DNA from: Phycisphaeraceae bacterium
Lineage (GTDB): Bacteria > Planctomycetota > Phycisphaerae > Phycisphaerales > UBA1924
Length of the DNA stretch: 64,000 nucleotides
Reading direction: 5' to 3'
Assembly (NCBI GenBank): GCA_019454185.1
Contig: CP075368.1
Span: 1,364,001 to 1,428,000 of the forward strand
The translations under genes and the position numbers were made by a program. Under the pieces are notes generated by a model, which was not told where the DNA came from, searched no databases, and saw only the letters and a program-made list of their open reading frames with translations. Each line of letters starts with the position of its first letter. The first letter of the stretch is position 1. This document shows, piece by piece, positions 17,481 to 26,147 of the stretch.

Positions 17481-19181
17481 CTACTCGATAAGGGGTATCT
17501 GCCCGATCTGTCGGGCGGTCAATCGGAAGACGCTCGCCGACATGCCCGTGCCTTGTGCGATGATGGACGCTGTGAGACTCGCCTGGGGCGAACAGAGTGA
17601 GTGCATGATCCGCGCGAGCGGGACGCCCTCTCTGGGATAGACCGAGATCACGGGCGTGACCGGGAGCCAGCGACCTGATTCATCGGCAACGCACTCGATG
17701 CTTCTGGTCTGCGTCGCGACGAGGATCTTTGGAACGAGTCGTTTCCGAGCCCATGCGGCCATCGTCTCGTCGGCCTGGAGGGCGTGCAGATCGATTCGCG
17801 GTCGGAGCCAGAATCGCTTGAAGATGCGGCACTGTTTGATTCCCCAGAGGGTTCGCCCCGGCTCGATCATGCCGCTGGTGATGAGGCGAGGGAAGCGTGA
17901 ATCGTCGAGGGCTCCGCTCTCGTCTTCCAAGATGAACGGCGCGAGCCCGTAGTAGGCGTCGCGGAAGTCGGCTGTTGCGGAGCAGATCGAGGATAGAGTC
18001 GGAGCGGAATCGAGCGTGCGTCGGTCGATCGTGGCGACATCGTTCATCGACCAGATGCCGGACGCGTTCGCATCGGCCAAGACCTTCTCTTCTGTGTCGC
18101 ACCGCCGGAGAAGCAGGACGCAGGGTTGCACACCCGCATCGAACGCGACATCGTCGATCGGCTCGATGCCGAGTACTTTGGCGTGTTCCCCGACAAAGCG
18201 TCGCAGCGGCGCGGCATCGCGTGAGGCGAGCAGCGAGCGGGGCACGATGATCGCGATGATGCCCTGGGGTCGGCAGAGCATGACGGCTCTCCAGACGAAC
18301 GCCGCGGCGGAATCGGCGTAGCCCGTGATAACCCCTCTCGATGCATGCCTCAAGTATTGTGCAAGGGAACGCGATCGCGCTGTCCCTCGGGCGAGTTGGC
18401 CGAGGAAGGGTGGATTGCCGATCACGATATCATGTCGGTCGGCCCACTGGAGCGGCGTGTTCGCGGCCGCGCTCGCCCGTTCCGGATCGTGCTCGCATCC
18501 ATCGAGTACGCCGACGAGCGAGTCGCCGCACCGTACTTTGATCGCATCCTGAGGGCAGACGCGTTCCATCATGAGCGCGGACCGCGCGATCCAGCATGCG
18601 ATCGGGTCGATGTCGCACCCCTCGACACAGAACTCGCAGCCGGCAGCGGAGAGCTTGGCACTCATGCGCGTGAGGAAGTTGCCGGAACCGCACGCGGGAT
18701 CGCAGACGCGGATGATGCCACTGGGTGTGCCTCTGGAATCAGACAAGGCACCGAGCGCGAGATCGGCCACACGATCGACGAGATGCAGAGGCGTGTAGAA
18801 CGCGCCGACCGCGCGGCGTTCACGCCGTCCGATGCGGAGCGGCTCCAGATCGGGACCAACGGTCCATTCCATGAGCTGCTGGTACATCCTGCCCATGCGG
18901 AAGGCGAGCGGTTCTTCAGCATCGCGCTGGGCGAGCAGACTTGCCTCTGCCAGAGAGAGCAACTCGTCGCTCAGAGATTCCGGCAGGTCTGTGAGATGCC
19001 GCGGGATCGAGAGATCGGACTCGTATGAATCTCCGAGCGTCTTCAGAGCGGCACGGAGCACCATGAAGCGGGCAGCATCTGAGCCGGGCTCGGCTCTGTG
19101 GGCGTGTAACAAGCGCGAGGCGCAGGCCAATGCACCACGCAGCGAGGCACGGGTGCGAGATGGTGGCGTTGCGGTATCCAT
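17481..19181 (-). CDS. N6-adenine DNA methyltransferase, no nuclease partner visible
   Basis: A 566-residue adenine methyltransferase. The SAM-binding motif I is DPACGSGNF (residues 161-169), preceded by the typical AFYTP segment, and the catalytic motif IV is NPPF (256-259). The C-terminal 250 residues contain an apparent target-recognition region (for example KILVATQTRSIECVADE). There is no N-terminal nuclease domain of the kind seen in type IIG enzymes, and no restriction gene lies next to it. The ATG at 19181 is preferred because it begins eight bases after the fkp stop codon; an upstream start at 19358 would overlap fkp by 169 bases. It is embedded in a sugar salvage operon, which is unusual for a DNA methylase. 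Confidence 0.85.
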   Translation of the reverse strand: MDTATPPSRTRASLRGALACASRLLHAHRAEPGSDAARFMVLRAALKTLGDSYESDLSIPRHLTDLPESLSDELLSLAEASLLAQRDAEEPLAFRMGRMYQQLMEWTVGPDLEPLRIGRRERRAVGAFYTPLHLVDRVADLALGALSDSRGTPSGIIRVCDPACGSGNFLTRMSAKLSAAGCEFCVEGCDIDPIACWIARSALMMERVCPQDAIKVRCGDSLVGVLDGCEHDPERASAAANTPLQWADRHDIVIGNPPFLGQLARGTARSRSLAQYLRHASRGVITGYADSAAAFVWRAVMLCRPQGIIAIIVPRSLLASRDAAPLRRFVGEHAKVLGIEPIDDVAFDAGVQPCVLLLRRCDTEEKVLADANASGIWSMNDVATIDRRTLDSAPTLSSICSATADFRDAYYGLAPFILEDESGALDDSRFPRLITSGMIEPGRTLWGIKQCRIFKRFWLRPRIDLHALQADETMAAWARKRLVPKILVATQTRSIECVADESGRWLPVTPVISVYPREGVPLARIMHSLCSPQASLTASIIAQGTGMSASVFRLTARQIGQIPLIE

Positions 19182-19189
19182 AGGCAGCT

Positions 19190-22141
19190 TCAGGTGCGAA
19201 GCACGGTGAGCCCGCGCACGTCGATTTCTACGTCTGCAAATCGTGATTCGGCGTTGAGCGGATTCCTTCTGAGATAGTTGCGGATGCGATGTTCGGCATC
19301 GGCATCGCGGGCGATCATAAAGAGGTATCCCCCGCCTCCGGCACCGGGGAGTTCCCATGCGGCCAGATGGTCTCTCAGCGTGTGTGTGATCGATTCAACA
19401 CTTGGGAGCGATGCGCCGGAATCGGCGGCTCTCTTGAGGGACCAGTACTCGGCGAGGCGGACGGTAATCTCCGATTGATTTCCGGCTTTGACGGCATCGG
19501 CCATGGCGATCGCACCGTCTTTGAGTGCGACCACAGCATGAAGCATGCGAGGATCACGAGCGAGGTAACGGCCGACGACGCCACGCAGGATTCCTCTCGC
19601 CATGCGACGCTCGCCTGTGAAGTAGAGGAGCATCCGAGGGCCGTCGGGATCGCTGAAGAGCCGATCGGAGAGCGTCGAGACGCGGGGGACCTGATCGAAA
19701 CCAGGAGATGTGGTGAGCAGCTTGACGCCGGGCGTCAGGCCGCCGGCTTGATCCTGCCAGCCGCCGCCGGTTCCGAGCATCTGCTCGAGGCGGAGCGTCT
19801 GCGCAAAGAGTCGCTCGACGGACATTCGGCGGCCGCATGCATCCGCCAGTGCGGCCAGGAGCGTCGCGCCGAGAATCGAGCTGGTGCCAAGACCGGAGCC
19901 CTTGGGGAGCGTGGAGTATGTCGTCACATGGAGCCCGCCCGGTCCATCCCACATTCTCCGGCAGACCTCGTCGACGCTACGCGGCGGAGAGTCCGATTCG
20001 GCGTTCAGGGCGATGGCTGCGCACGCAAGGGATGCCCAGCGTGTGGGATCGAACGGGAGGCGAAGCTCCGTGATAGCTCGGATACTTGTGGTCCGGCCGA
20101 GATCCGTGCTCGTGATGGTGATGCCGGGGCGTTCGGTCCGCATCACGATGGCATGGACCGCGGCGTGGCCACCCACCCTGACTGCTGCGTTCACAACTGT
20201 TCCGCCGAGTTCGTGGCAGATCGGTGGCGTGTCCGACCAGCCCCCCGCGAGATCGATGCGGGCCGGGGACGATGCCCAAGACGCCTGACTGGGCAGGATG
20301 GGCTCCGCACGTGTGGGCTTTCGATCGACGCGTTGTGCGTGTGCCGCGGAGCGTTCGACTGCTTCGGCAACGCATGCCATCGCGCGGTCTCGAAGCGGCG
20401 CGGGATCGCGCCCGGCGAGACGAGCGAGATCAGAGGCGATCCAGAGCGTGGAGGCCCGGGCGGTCGGCTCTGTCTGTTTCTTCGCTCGCTCTGAGCAGGC
20501 GGCGAGCGCGCCGGCTGCGTCGCGGGGCAAGAGGTCTTGGAATGCTGCCGGAGGTCCATCTGGCATGGTGCCGCGCGTGATCGCCTCCGCCGCGTCCTGG
20601 CTTGCGAGTGTGCATCGATGTTCGATCATCGAGGCATGGTCGCAGGTGCGCACGGCTTCGGCGACTGAGATACGCGGTGCGCGCAGCCATGCGGATGATG
20701 GCAATGCATGTGCGCTCCACATCCACTCGATGGACCTGAGGGCATCCTTGCGAGTTTTGGCGACGGGCCAGAGGGGTGCGTCATAGAGCGAGCACTCTCG
20801 ATCTGTGATCGACACGCGCTCCACACGCCGGACCTGCTCGATCAGTGGCTTGCCGCCGAGGGTTCCTCCGTGATCGATGGGCGTCTTGAAGTCGTCGGAC
20901 TTGCCGAACGCGATGCTTGCGAAGCCGCCGCCGGTGAGGGGGAGGATGACAACACCCCACCCGTGCGGCATGCTGAATGGACGATCGGTCTCGAGGCCGA
21001 CGGCGACGTTGTCCCCTTGGAATCTCGCCGCTTTCTGAAAGGAGCAGGCGTCGATCCAGCAGTTCGCGTCCGCCGAGATCCGTGACCGACCAACGGTCGC
21101 CAGAACAACAGGTCCCGGCGCGGCGTTTCTTGTGTCCCGCAGCCGTCGGTCGCTGATTGCCAACGAGAGCAACTCCGCTGTCGTGCCGACGTGGAGAAAG
21201 TCGCACGAGGGGATGATCCGCACATTGAAGTGGACCGACCGAAGCATCTTGGTTAGCATCGGGAAGTCCGAAGACTCACCGGCAGCGGCGAGCAGCACGT
21301 CAGCGTACAAGTCCATCGGCGGCGACGAGGCGTCGATGATGCGAGCGAAAGGCGGCTTGAAGCGGAGCCGTTCGCGTCCTGCATCGAGTGTGAGCCCGAA
21401 CGACCGGACGAGACGCAGGACTGTCGGCTTATCGATTACCACGATGCCTGAATCGACGAGTGCGTGGCCATCACGAGTCAGTGCCCCTTCACGCCTCATC
21501 GCCTCATGGTCCGGCTTCTGGAGAAACGTTGTGACGCGGCCCGAGGCGTCGTGCACGTACACGCCGTGACGCATCGCGGTTTCGACTGGTGCGGGGAAGG
21601 CGACGCCCGTGATGCCGGGGCTCGTCAGATCGATCGTGTGCGCGGATGCGTTGAGCAGCACATCGCCCGATGCGATGAGAGTGGAGCCGGGATTCGTGCC
21701 GCGGAGATGGACGTTGACAAGATCGCGGAGAATGAGATCGAACATCGAGAGGGGCGTTCCGCTCGGATCTCGGCGATCGAGTGGCAGGAAGAGCTTCCCG
21801 CACGCTGCGTAAGCGGGGAGCCGGCGGCTATCGCCACCGGAGTGGATGATGAGAAGTCGCTGTCCTTCAAGGATCGCATCGAGAGAGGATGGCCGCTTGC
21901 GCTCGCGACGGAGTTCGGCGAGTCTTGCAGCGAGGACGCGGGCGATTGCCACCAGCGTGGCGTTGCCGGATCCGGCACGCTTGTCGTGCGGATCGGGAAC
22001 GACGAGCCAGCGACGGACCGAGGCCATCGCGCCGCGTGAGGCGCGCTCTCGGAGGTTTCGGCGGTACCCTGCCGCCTGAGCGCGTGAGGATGCGGTGATG
22101 ACGAGCCAGTCGATCTGGTTGCTCTCTCGTCGGCGGGGCAT
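19190..22141 (-). CDS. fkp: Bifunctional L-fucokinase / L-fucose-1-phosphate guanylyltransferase
   Basis: A 983-residue two-domain enzyme that would phosphorylate L-fucose and couple the product to GTP, giving GDP-L-fucose for glycan synthesis. The N-terminal pyrophosphorylase part contains GGDSRRLPAYAACGKLFLPL; the C-terminal GHMP kinase part shows LAGGWSDTPP, GLGTSSILGATLLAAL and the glycine-rich GAGGGGYL motif. Domain order and length match Bacteroides Fkp (about 950 residues). It starts three bases after the permease stop codon, in one operon with a sugar-binding lipoprotein and permease. A related sugar (for example D-arabinose or a heptose) cannot be excluded from sequence alone. Confidence 0.85.
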   Translation of the reverse strand: MPRRRESNQIDWLVITASSRAQAAGYRRNLRERASRGAMASVRRWLVVPDPHDKRAGSGNATLVAIARVLAARLAELRRERKRPSSLDAILEGQRLLIIHSGGDSRRLPAYAACGKLFLPLDRRDPSGTPLSMFDLILRDLVNVHLRGTNPGSTLIASGDVLLNASAHTIDLTSPGITGVAFPAPVETAMRHGVYVHDASGRVTTFLQKPDHEAMRREGALTRDGHALVDSGIVVIDKPTVLRLVRSFGLTLDAGRERLRFKPPFARIIDASSPPMDLYADVLLAAAGESSDFPMLTKMLRSVHFNVRIIPSCDFLHVGTTAELLSLAISDRRLRDTRNAAPGPVVLATVGRSRISADANCWIDACSFQKAARFQGDNVAVGLETDRPFSMPHGWGVVILPLTGGGFASIAFGKSDDFKTPIDHGGTLGGKPLIEQVRRVERVSITDRECSLYDAPLWPVAKTRKDALRSIEWMWSAHALPSSAWLRAPRISVAEAVRTCDHASMIEHRCTLASQDAAEAITRGTMPDGPPAAFQDLLPRDAAGALAACSERAKKQTEPTARASTLWIASDLARLAGRDPAPLRDRAMACVAEAVERSAAHAQRVDRKPTRAEPILPSQASWASSPARIDLAGGWSDTPPICHELGGTVVNAAVRVGGHAAVHAIVMRTERPGITITSTDLGRTTSIRAITELRLPFDPTRWASLACAAIALNAESDSPPRSVDEVCRRMWDGPGGLHVTTYSTLPKGSGLGTSSILGATLLAALADACGRRMSVERLFAQTLRLEQMLGTGGGWQDQAGGLTPGVKLLTTSPGFDQVPRVSTLSDRLFSDPDGPRMLLYFTGERRMARGILRGVVGRYLARDPRMLHAVVALKDGAIAMADAVKAGNQSEITVRLAEYWSLKRAADSGASLPSVESITHTLRDHLAAWELPGAGGGGYLFMIARDADAEHRIRNYLRRNPLNAESRFADVEIDVRGLTVLRT

Positions 22142-22144
22142 CGT

Positions 22145-23134
22145 TCAGATCCCCTCCGCGTCTGTTGCGACGCTCCGCGAGCGGAAACGATCGATGATCA
22201 CGGCGGCGATGATGATGTGGCCGGTGATGATCTCCTGGATGTAGTTGGGCCAGCCGAGCACATCGGATCGGTTGGAGAGGAATGACATCAGCAGCACGCC
22301 CGCGACGGTGCCCGATATCGAGACGCGTCCGCCCCGGAGGGAGCCCCCGCCGATCACGACGGCCGCGATCATGCGGAGTTCTTCGCCGGACGCGACGGTC
22401 GGATCGCCGACGGTGAGGCGTGCGAACTGGATGACGCCCGCGATGCCGACGAATACGCCGCAGAGGGTGTAGGCGGCTGCGCGTGTGCGTCGCACGGGGA
22501 TGCCACACCTTCTGGCGGCTTCGGCGTTCGAGCCGACGGCGACGAATCTTCGACCCGCGACGGTTCTTGCGAGAAAGAGGGCGACAGTGATCGCGAGCAG
22601 GAGCCAGATGAATGACGCGGGCGAGAGTTGCCACCACGGACCCGCGTGGCGGAGGCGGACGAGCGAGCCGAGGCCGCCATCTGTGGACGGAACGACGGTT
22701 GTGCTTCCTGAGATCCACTTGGCGACGCCCCTCCAGAGCCCCATGGCGCCGAGGGTCACGATGAACGCGGGGAGACGAAACGCAGCGGTGAGGAGCCCGG
22801 TGTATGAGCCAGCAAGCGTTGCGACCGAGATTGCGAGCAACGCGGCGACGGGGCCGCTCGCTCCTTCCTTGAGCGCGAGCGCGGTCGCGACGCACGAGAC
22901 GGCGACGACCGAACCGACGGCAAGATCGATGCCGCCGGTGACGATGACGATCGCGACACCGAGCGCACCGATCCCGGTGATGGAGGATTGGAGCGTGATG
23001 TTGCGAATGTCCGCGCTCGTGACGGGGTGGCCGGGTGCCAGGACGATGAACGCGAGAACCACAACACCGAGGCCGAGGATCGGCCCGAGCACGCGGAGCA
23101 GGGCGAGAGCGTTCGACCGTGTCGGGATGATCAT
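22145..23134 (-). CDS. Sugar ABC transporter permease, CUT2 (RbsC) type
   Basis: A 329-residue inner-membrane permease. It has the family core VTGGIDLAVGSVVAVS, FRLPAFIVTLGAMGLW, VAVGSNAEAARRCGIP and GGGSLRGGRVS. It overlaps the binding-protein gene by four bases (ATGA) and is followed three bases later by fkp, so the three proteins should be made together. No ATPase gene is in this operon; the protein needs one supplied from elsewhere, perhaps the double-NBD ATPase near 6 kb. Its likely cargo is the sugar used by Fkp. Confidence 0.9.
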   Translation of the reverse strand: MIIPTRSNALALLRVLGPILGLGVVVLAFIVLAPGHPVTSADIRNITLQSSITGIGALGVAIVIVTGGIDLAVGSVVAVSCVATALALKEGASGPVAALLAISVATLAGSYTGLLTAAFRLPAFIVTLGAMGLWRGVAKWISGSTTVVPSTDGGLGSLVRLRHAGPWWQLSPASFIWLLLAITVALFLARTVAGRRFVAVGSNAEAARRCGIPVRRTRAAAYTLCGVFVGIAGVIQFARLTVGDPTVASGEELRMIAAVVIGGGSLRGGRVSISGTVAGVLLMSFLSNRSDVLGWPNYIQEIITGHIIIAAVIIDRFRSRSVATDAEGI

Positions 23135-24207
23135 GGCGATCCGGGAGCCGATGGTGTGCCCCCGCTCGGTGCGAGCGTTGGGCGGATGATGCCGACGATC
23201 TCAGGAGAATCGAGATTCTCAAGCGAGACAATGGCGACACCGGTATCGATCACCGGCTCTACGGGAGTGCCTCGGAGGTGATCGACGGCTGCGCGTAGAG
23301 CGAGTTCACCCATACGCATGGGGTTCTGGACGACGAACGACTGCATGTGCCCTTCGCGGAGGGCGTCGATGAATGTCTCGCTGGAGTCGAAGCCGACAAA
23401 CTTGACCTTGCCGGCGAGTCCGCGCGAGCGGAGGGCGAGGAGCATGCCGAAGGTTGACGACTCGTTCGAGCAGAAGACGCCGTCGATATCCGGGTGGGCG
23501 TTGAGCAGGTTCTCGGCGGCTTCCTGCGCTGTTGCGCGGGTGGCTCCGGCGTATCGGCGCGGATCGACGAGGGTCATGCCCTCGTGAGCCGAGATTGCAT
23601 CTATGAATCCCTGCTCGCGGAGGAGCGTGCTTGCCGAACCCTCGGCGTAGCGAAGCAGCAGCACCTTGCCGGTGTTGCCCATCGCGGCGGCGAGCGCATC
23701 GCCGGCAAGTCGACCACCCTGCTTGTTGTCGGTCGCGACGAAGCAGACAAAGTCGGAGCCGGGGCGAACGATCGATTCATCCAGACCCGAATCGAAGATC
23801 ACAACAGGCACGCCTGCGGCGGTCGCTTCACGCACCGGAGCGACTAGGGCGCGGTCGTCGAGCGGGGCGAGCACGATCGCGTCGTACCTGCGTGAGCCGA
23901 TGAGGTTCTGGACCAGCGAGATCTGCTGGGCCCTGTCGTCTTCCCTCTCCGGGCCGCGAAAGACCATCTCAACACCGAGATCAGCGGCTGCACGGGACGC
24001 GCCTGCGTGAACAGTGCGCCAGAACTCGTGAGTGGTGCCCTTGGGCACGACTGCGATACGCAGTGGCTTTGGTTGGTCGGCGTTCGAGCCGGGGGGCTGC
24101 TTGCGATCGCAGGCCGAGAGCACGAACGCAGCGGCGACGACGATGCAGCCGATGGCAAGTAGACCGCGAGCGTGACGCGGCGGTCGGAGGCGAAGGAGAC
24201 TGAGCAC
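23131..24207 (-). CDS. Sugar-binding lipoprotein, RbsB-like
   Basis: A 358-residue periplasmic-binding-protein I family lipoprotein, lipobox LSAC (Cys33). It begins with a hydrophobic export sequence after an arginine-rich stretch. The body has RIAVVPKGTTHEFWRTVHAG, VVIFDSGLDES and GVFCSNESSTFGML, the usual pattern for CUT2 binding proteins. It is the first gene of the operon with the permease (four-base overlap), fkp, DNA methyltransferase and nitrilase. It is divergent from the mutarotase gene across a 71-base gap. Ligand inferred from context as L-fucose or a relative. Confidence 0.9.
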   Translation of the reverse strand: MLSLLRLRPPRHARGLLAIGCIVVAAAFVLSACDRKQPPGSNADQPKPLRIAVVPKGTTHEFWRTVHAGASRAAADLGVEMVFRGPEREDDRAQQISLVQNLIGSRRYDAIVLAPLDDRALVAPVREATAAGVPVVIFDSGLDESIVRPGSDFVCFVATDNKQGGRLAGDALAAAMGNTGKVLLLRYAEGSASTLLREQGFIDAISAHEGMTLVDPRRYAGATRATAQEAAENLLNAHPDIDGVFCSNESSTFGMLLALRSRGLAGKVKFVGFDSSETFIDALREGHMQSFVVQNPMRMGELALRAAVDHLRGTPVEPVIDTGVAIVSLENLDSPEIVGIIRPTLAPSGGTPSAPGSP

Positions 24208-24278
24208 GTGGATTGACTCCTGAACAATCGGTTCCGGGACTCAGAATCGAGTATAACGGGCACAAAGGGAGCACGTGC

Positions 24279-24617
24279 ATGGCCATGTTCGCGCAAACGA
24301 TCGACCTTGTCGATGATCCGGCGATGATCGAGGAGTATGAGCGGCGTCACATGGCCGTGTGGCCTGAGGTTGAGGGCTCGCTCAGGGAGATCGGGATCCG
24401 CGAGATGCGGATCTTTCGGCTGGGGAGTCGCTTGTTCATGGTGTTCGAGACGAGCGACGGCTTTGACCCGGCGAGGGATTACCAGCGGTATGCGGCTGAT
24501 CCGCGATGCCGCGAGTGGGACGAGTTGATGCGCCAATTCCAGCGACCTGCTCCGGGCGCGGGGCCGGGGGAATGGTGGGCGTCGATGAGGCAGATCTACG
24601 AGTTGAGGCGGGAGTGA
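24279..24617 (+). CDS. L-rhamnose/L-fucose mutarotase family protein (DUF718)
   Basis: A 112-residue cytoplasmic enzyme of the RhaM family that interconverts alpha and beta anomers of 6-deoxy-L-sugars. The diagnostic segment YERRHMAVWPEV keeps the Tyr and His expected at the active site, and the C-terminal WWASMRQIYEL helix is also family-like. The ATG at 24279 has AGGGAG eight bases upstream; an earlier in-frame start would extend into non-conserved sequence. It is transcribed divergently from the fkp transport operon, which makes L-fucose the best-supported sugar, although the named family member acts on L-rhamnose. Confidence 0.87.
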   Translation: MAMFAQTIDLVDDPAMIEEYERRHMAVWPEVEGSLREIGIREMRIFRLGSRLFMVFETSDGFDPARDYQRYAADPRCREWDELMRQFQRPAPGAGPGEWWASMRQIYELRRE

Positions 24618-24624
24618 AGGCGGG

Positions 24625-26064
24625 TCATCTCGCTTCGGAGAAGATTTGGATGAACTCAAGAATGTCAAGGATGTCGAGATCGCCGTCGGGGACGAGGTCG
24701 CAGCGTGGGTCTTGTGCATCGAAGTCAGCGATGAAGTCGAGAAGATCGACGATGTCGTGCGAGCAGTCACGGTTCCAGTCGGCGATGAAGCGGTAGCGAT
24801 CGATCATCGCCTCGGCTTGGAAGAGGGTGGCGGGGAGTGTTTCTTGTGCGCAGAGAAGAATCTCTGAGGGAGGCGGCGCGAAGTTCGGCCCGCGGAGCTC
24901 GTAACTCATGGAGAGAATGCCGCTTCTTGTGCCGTAGAACCAGTCGACGCTGCTGCCCGAGACGGGGTAGATCACGGTATAGATCGGGCCGTAGGTGTAC
25001 GTCTTTCCATGTACGGCGTTGATGCGTGCGTTCATCTCCTGGCCGATGTCGTTCCACTCCGGGGCGTTGAAGATCGGCGTGGGGCTCCACCCCCAGGACC
25101 AGAGGATCATCTGGCCGTATGAGTGGATGTCGTTGTGGGCTTTGATCTCAGGATGCGTGAGCACGAAATCTCTGATGCGCTGGGTCTCGGGCTCGGAGAA
25201 TGGGCCGGTTCCCCAGTAGACGTCGCTGGAGCCGAAGGGGCTGCCGCCCGCGCCGCCTGGGAGAGAGAGCCCCCACTGGTAGCCCCAGTTTCGATTGAGA
25301 TCGACGCCGAACGAGCCGCCGGGATTGGGTCGGCGGTTCTTTCGCCAAAAGCGGTTGACCGTCCATGTGTGGACGTAGCCGTCAGGGTTCATGATGGGCA
25401 CGATGTAGAAGACCGCGTGGTCGGTGAGGAAGCGGACATAGGCGTCGTCGTCGTAGTTCCTAACGAGGTGGTCCGCGACGAACATGGCGTTCATGACGGT
25501 GATCCACTCTCGGGCGTGCTGGATGCTGTTGAGCAGAATCGCGGGCTTGCAGCGTCCGAGGTCTACGGCGTCGTTGCTGATGCGAAGGCCCTTGATCGGA
25601 CGTCCTTCGAGAGAGATGCCGAGGTCGATCTGGGTGACGAGATCCGGCCTGAGGGCCGCGAGTTGGGCCATGTAGTCCTCGACCGCGCTGAGGTTCTTGT
25701 AGTCCTGGAACCAGGACGCATCACGGGCAATCGGAGCCGAGAGCCGCGCACGCTCGGCATCGATGAGCGGCTGCAGATCGTGGATCGTGACCACGTGGGG
25801 CATGCCTGTCGCGACCAGTGCATCGAACCGATCAGGGGGGACGAGAAAGTCATTGGCGTGATCGTGACGGACCTCGCAACCGAACGGCTCGATGCCGATC
25901 GACTCGAGCGTGCGGACATCTCGGAAGTCCCGAATGACAATGCTGACGACGCGGTAGCCGTCATAGCGGACCACGGGCTCGCCCGGGCGTGCATCGGGCT
26001 GGGCGAAGGATCGCATTGCGAAAAGGGTCATGATCAGGACCACGGTAAGGCACGACACACGCAT
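24625..26064 (-). CDS. Secreted M14 zinc carboxypeptidase with dockerin-like tail
   Basis: A 479-residue secreted metallocarboxypeptidase. The start at 26064 is favoured over 26088 because GGAG lies eight bases before it and it begins directly with a signal peptide (ending MRSFAQ). Zinc ligands are visible in QHAREW (His and Glu) and DIHSYGQ (His); the catalytic glutamate is in MSYELRG. After the catalytic domain the last 50 residues contain DWNRDCSHDIVDLLDFIADF and a second DGDLDILDILEFIQIF loop, a dockerin-like pair matching the tail of the 12.9 kb protein. It probably degrades peptides outside the cell. It converges on the mutarotase gene with a seven-base gap. Confidence 0.9.
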   Translation of the reverse strand: MRVSCLTVVLIMTLFAMRSFAQPDARPGEPVVRYDGYRVVSIVIRDFRDVRTLESIGIEPFGCEVRHDHANDFLVPPDRFDALVATGMPHVVTIHDLQPLIDAERARLSAPIARDASWFQDYKNLSAVEDYMAQLAALRPDLVTQIDLGISLEGRPIKGLRISNDAVDLGRCKPAILLNSIQHAREWITVMNAMFVADHLVRNYDDDAYVRFLTDHAVFYIVPIMNPDGYVHTWTVNRFWRKNRRPNPGGSFGVDLNRNWGYQWGLSLPGGAGGSPFGSSDVYWGTGPFSEPETQRIRDFVLTHPEIKAHNDIHSYGQMILWSWGWSPTPIFNAPEWNDIGQEMNARINAVHGKTYTYGPIYTVIYPVSGSSVDWFYGTRSGILSMSYELRGPNFAPPPSEILLCAQETLPATLFQAEAMIDRYRFIADWNRDCSHDIVDLLDFIADFDAQDPRCDLVPDGDLDILDILEFIQIFSEAR

Positions 26065-26147
26065 CGCTACGTCTCCGGTTCGGCTCATGGCCGAACAGGA
26101 GCAGTGTCGCAGAATGACGCCTATGTGTCCAGATCCACAGCCAGGAA

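Noticed and set aside
21867..23240. A 457-codon minus-strand open frame overlapping fkp and the permease
   Set aside because: It is out of frame with both, arginine/histidine-rich, and would break the operon; the permease and fkp are certain.
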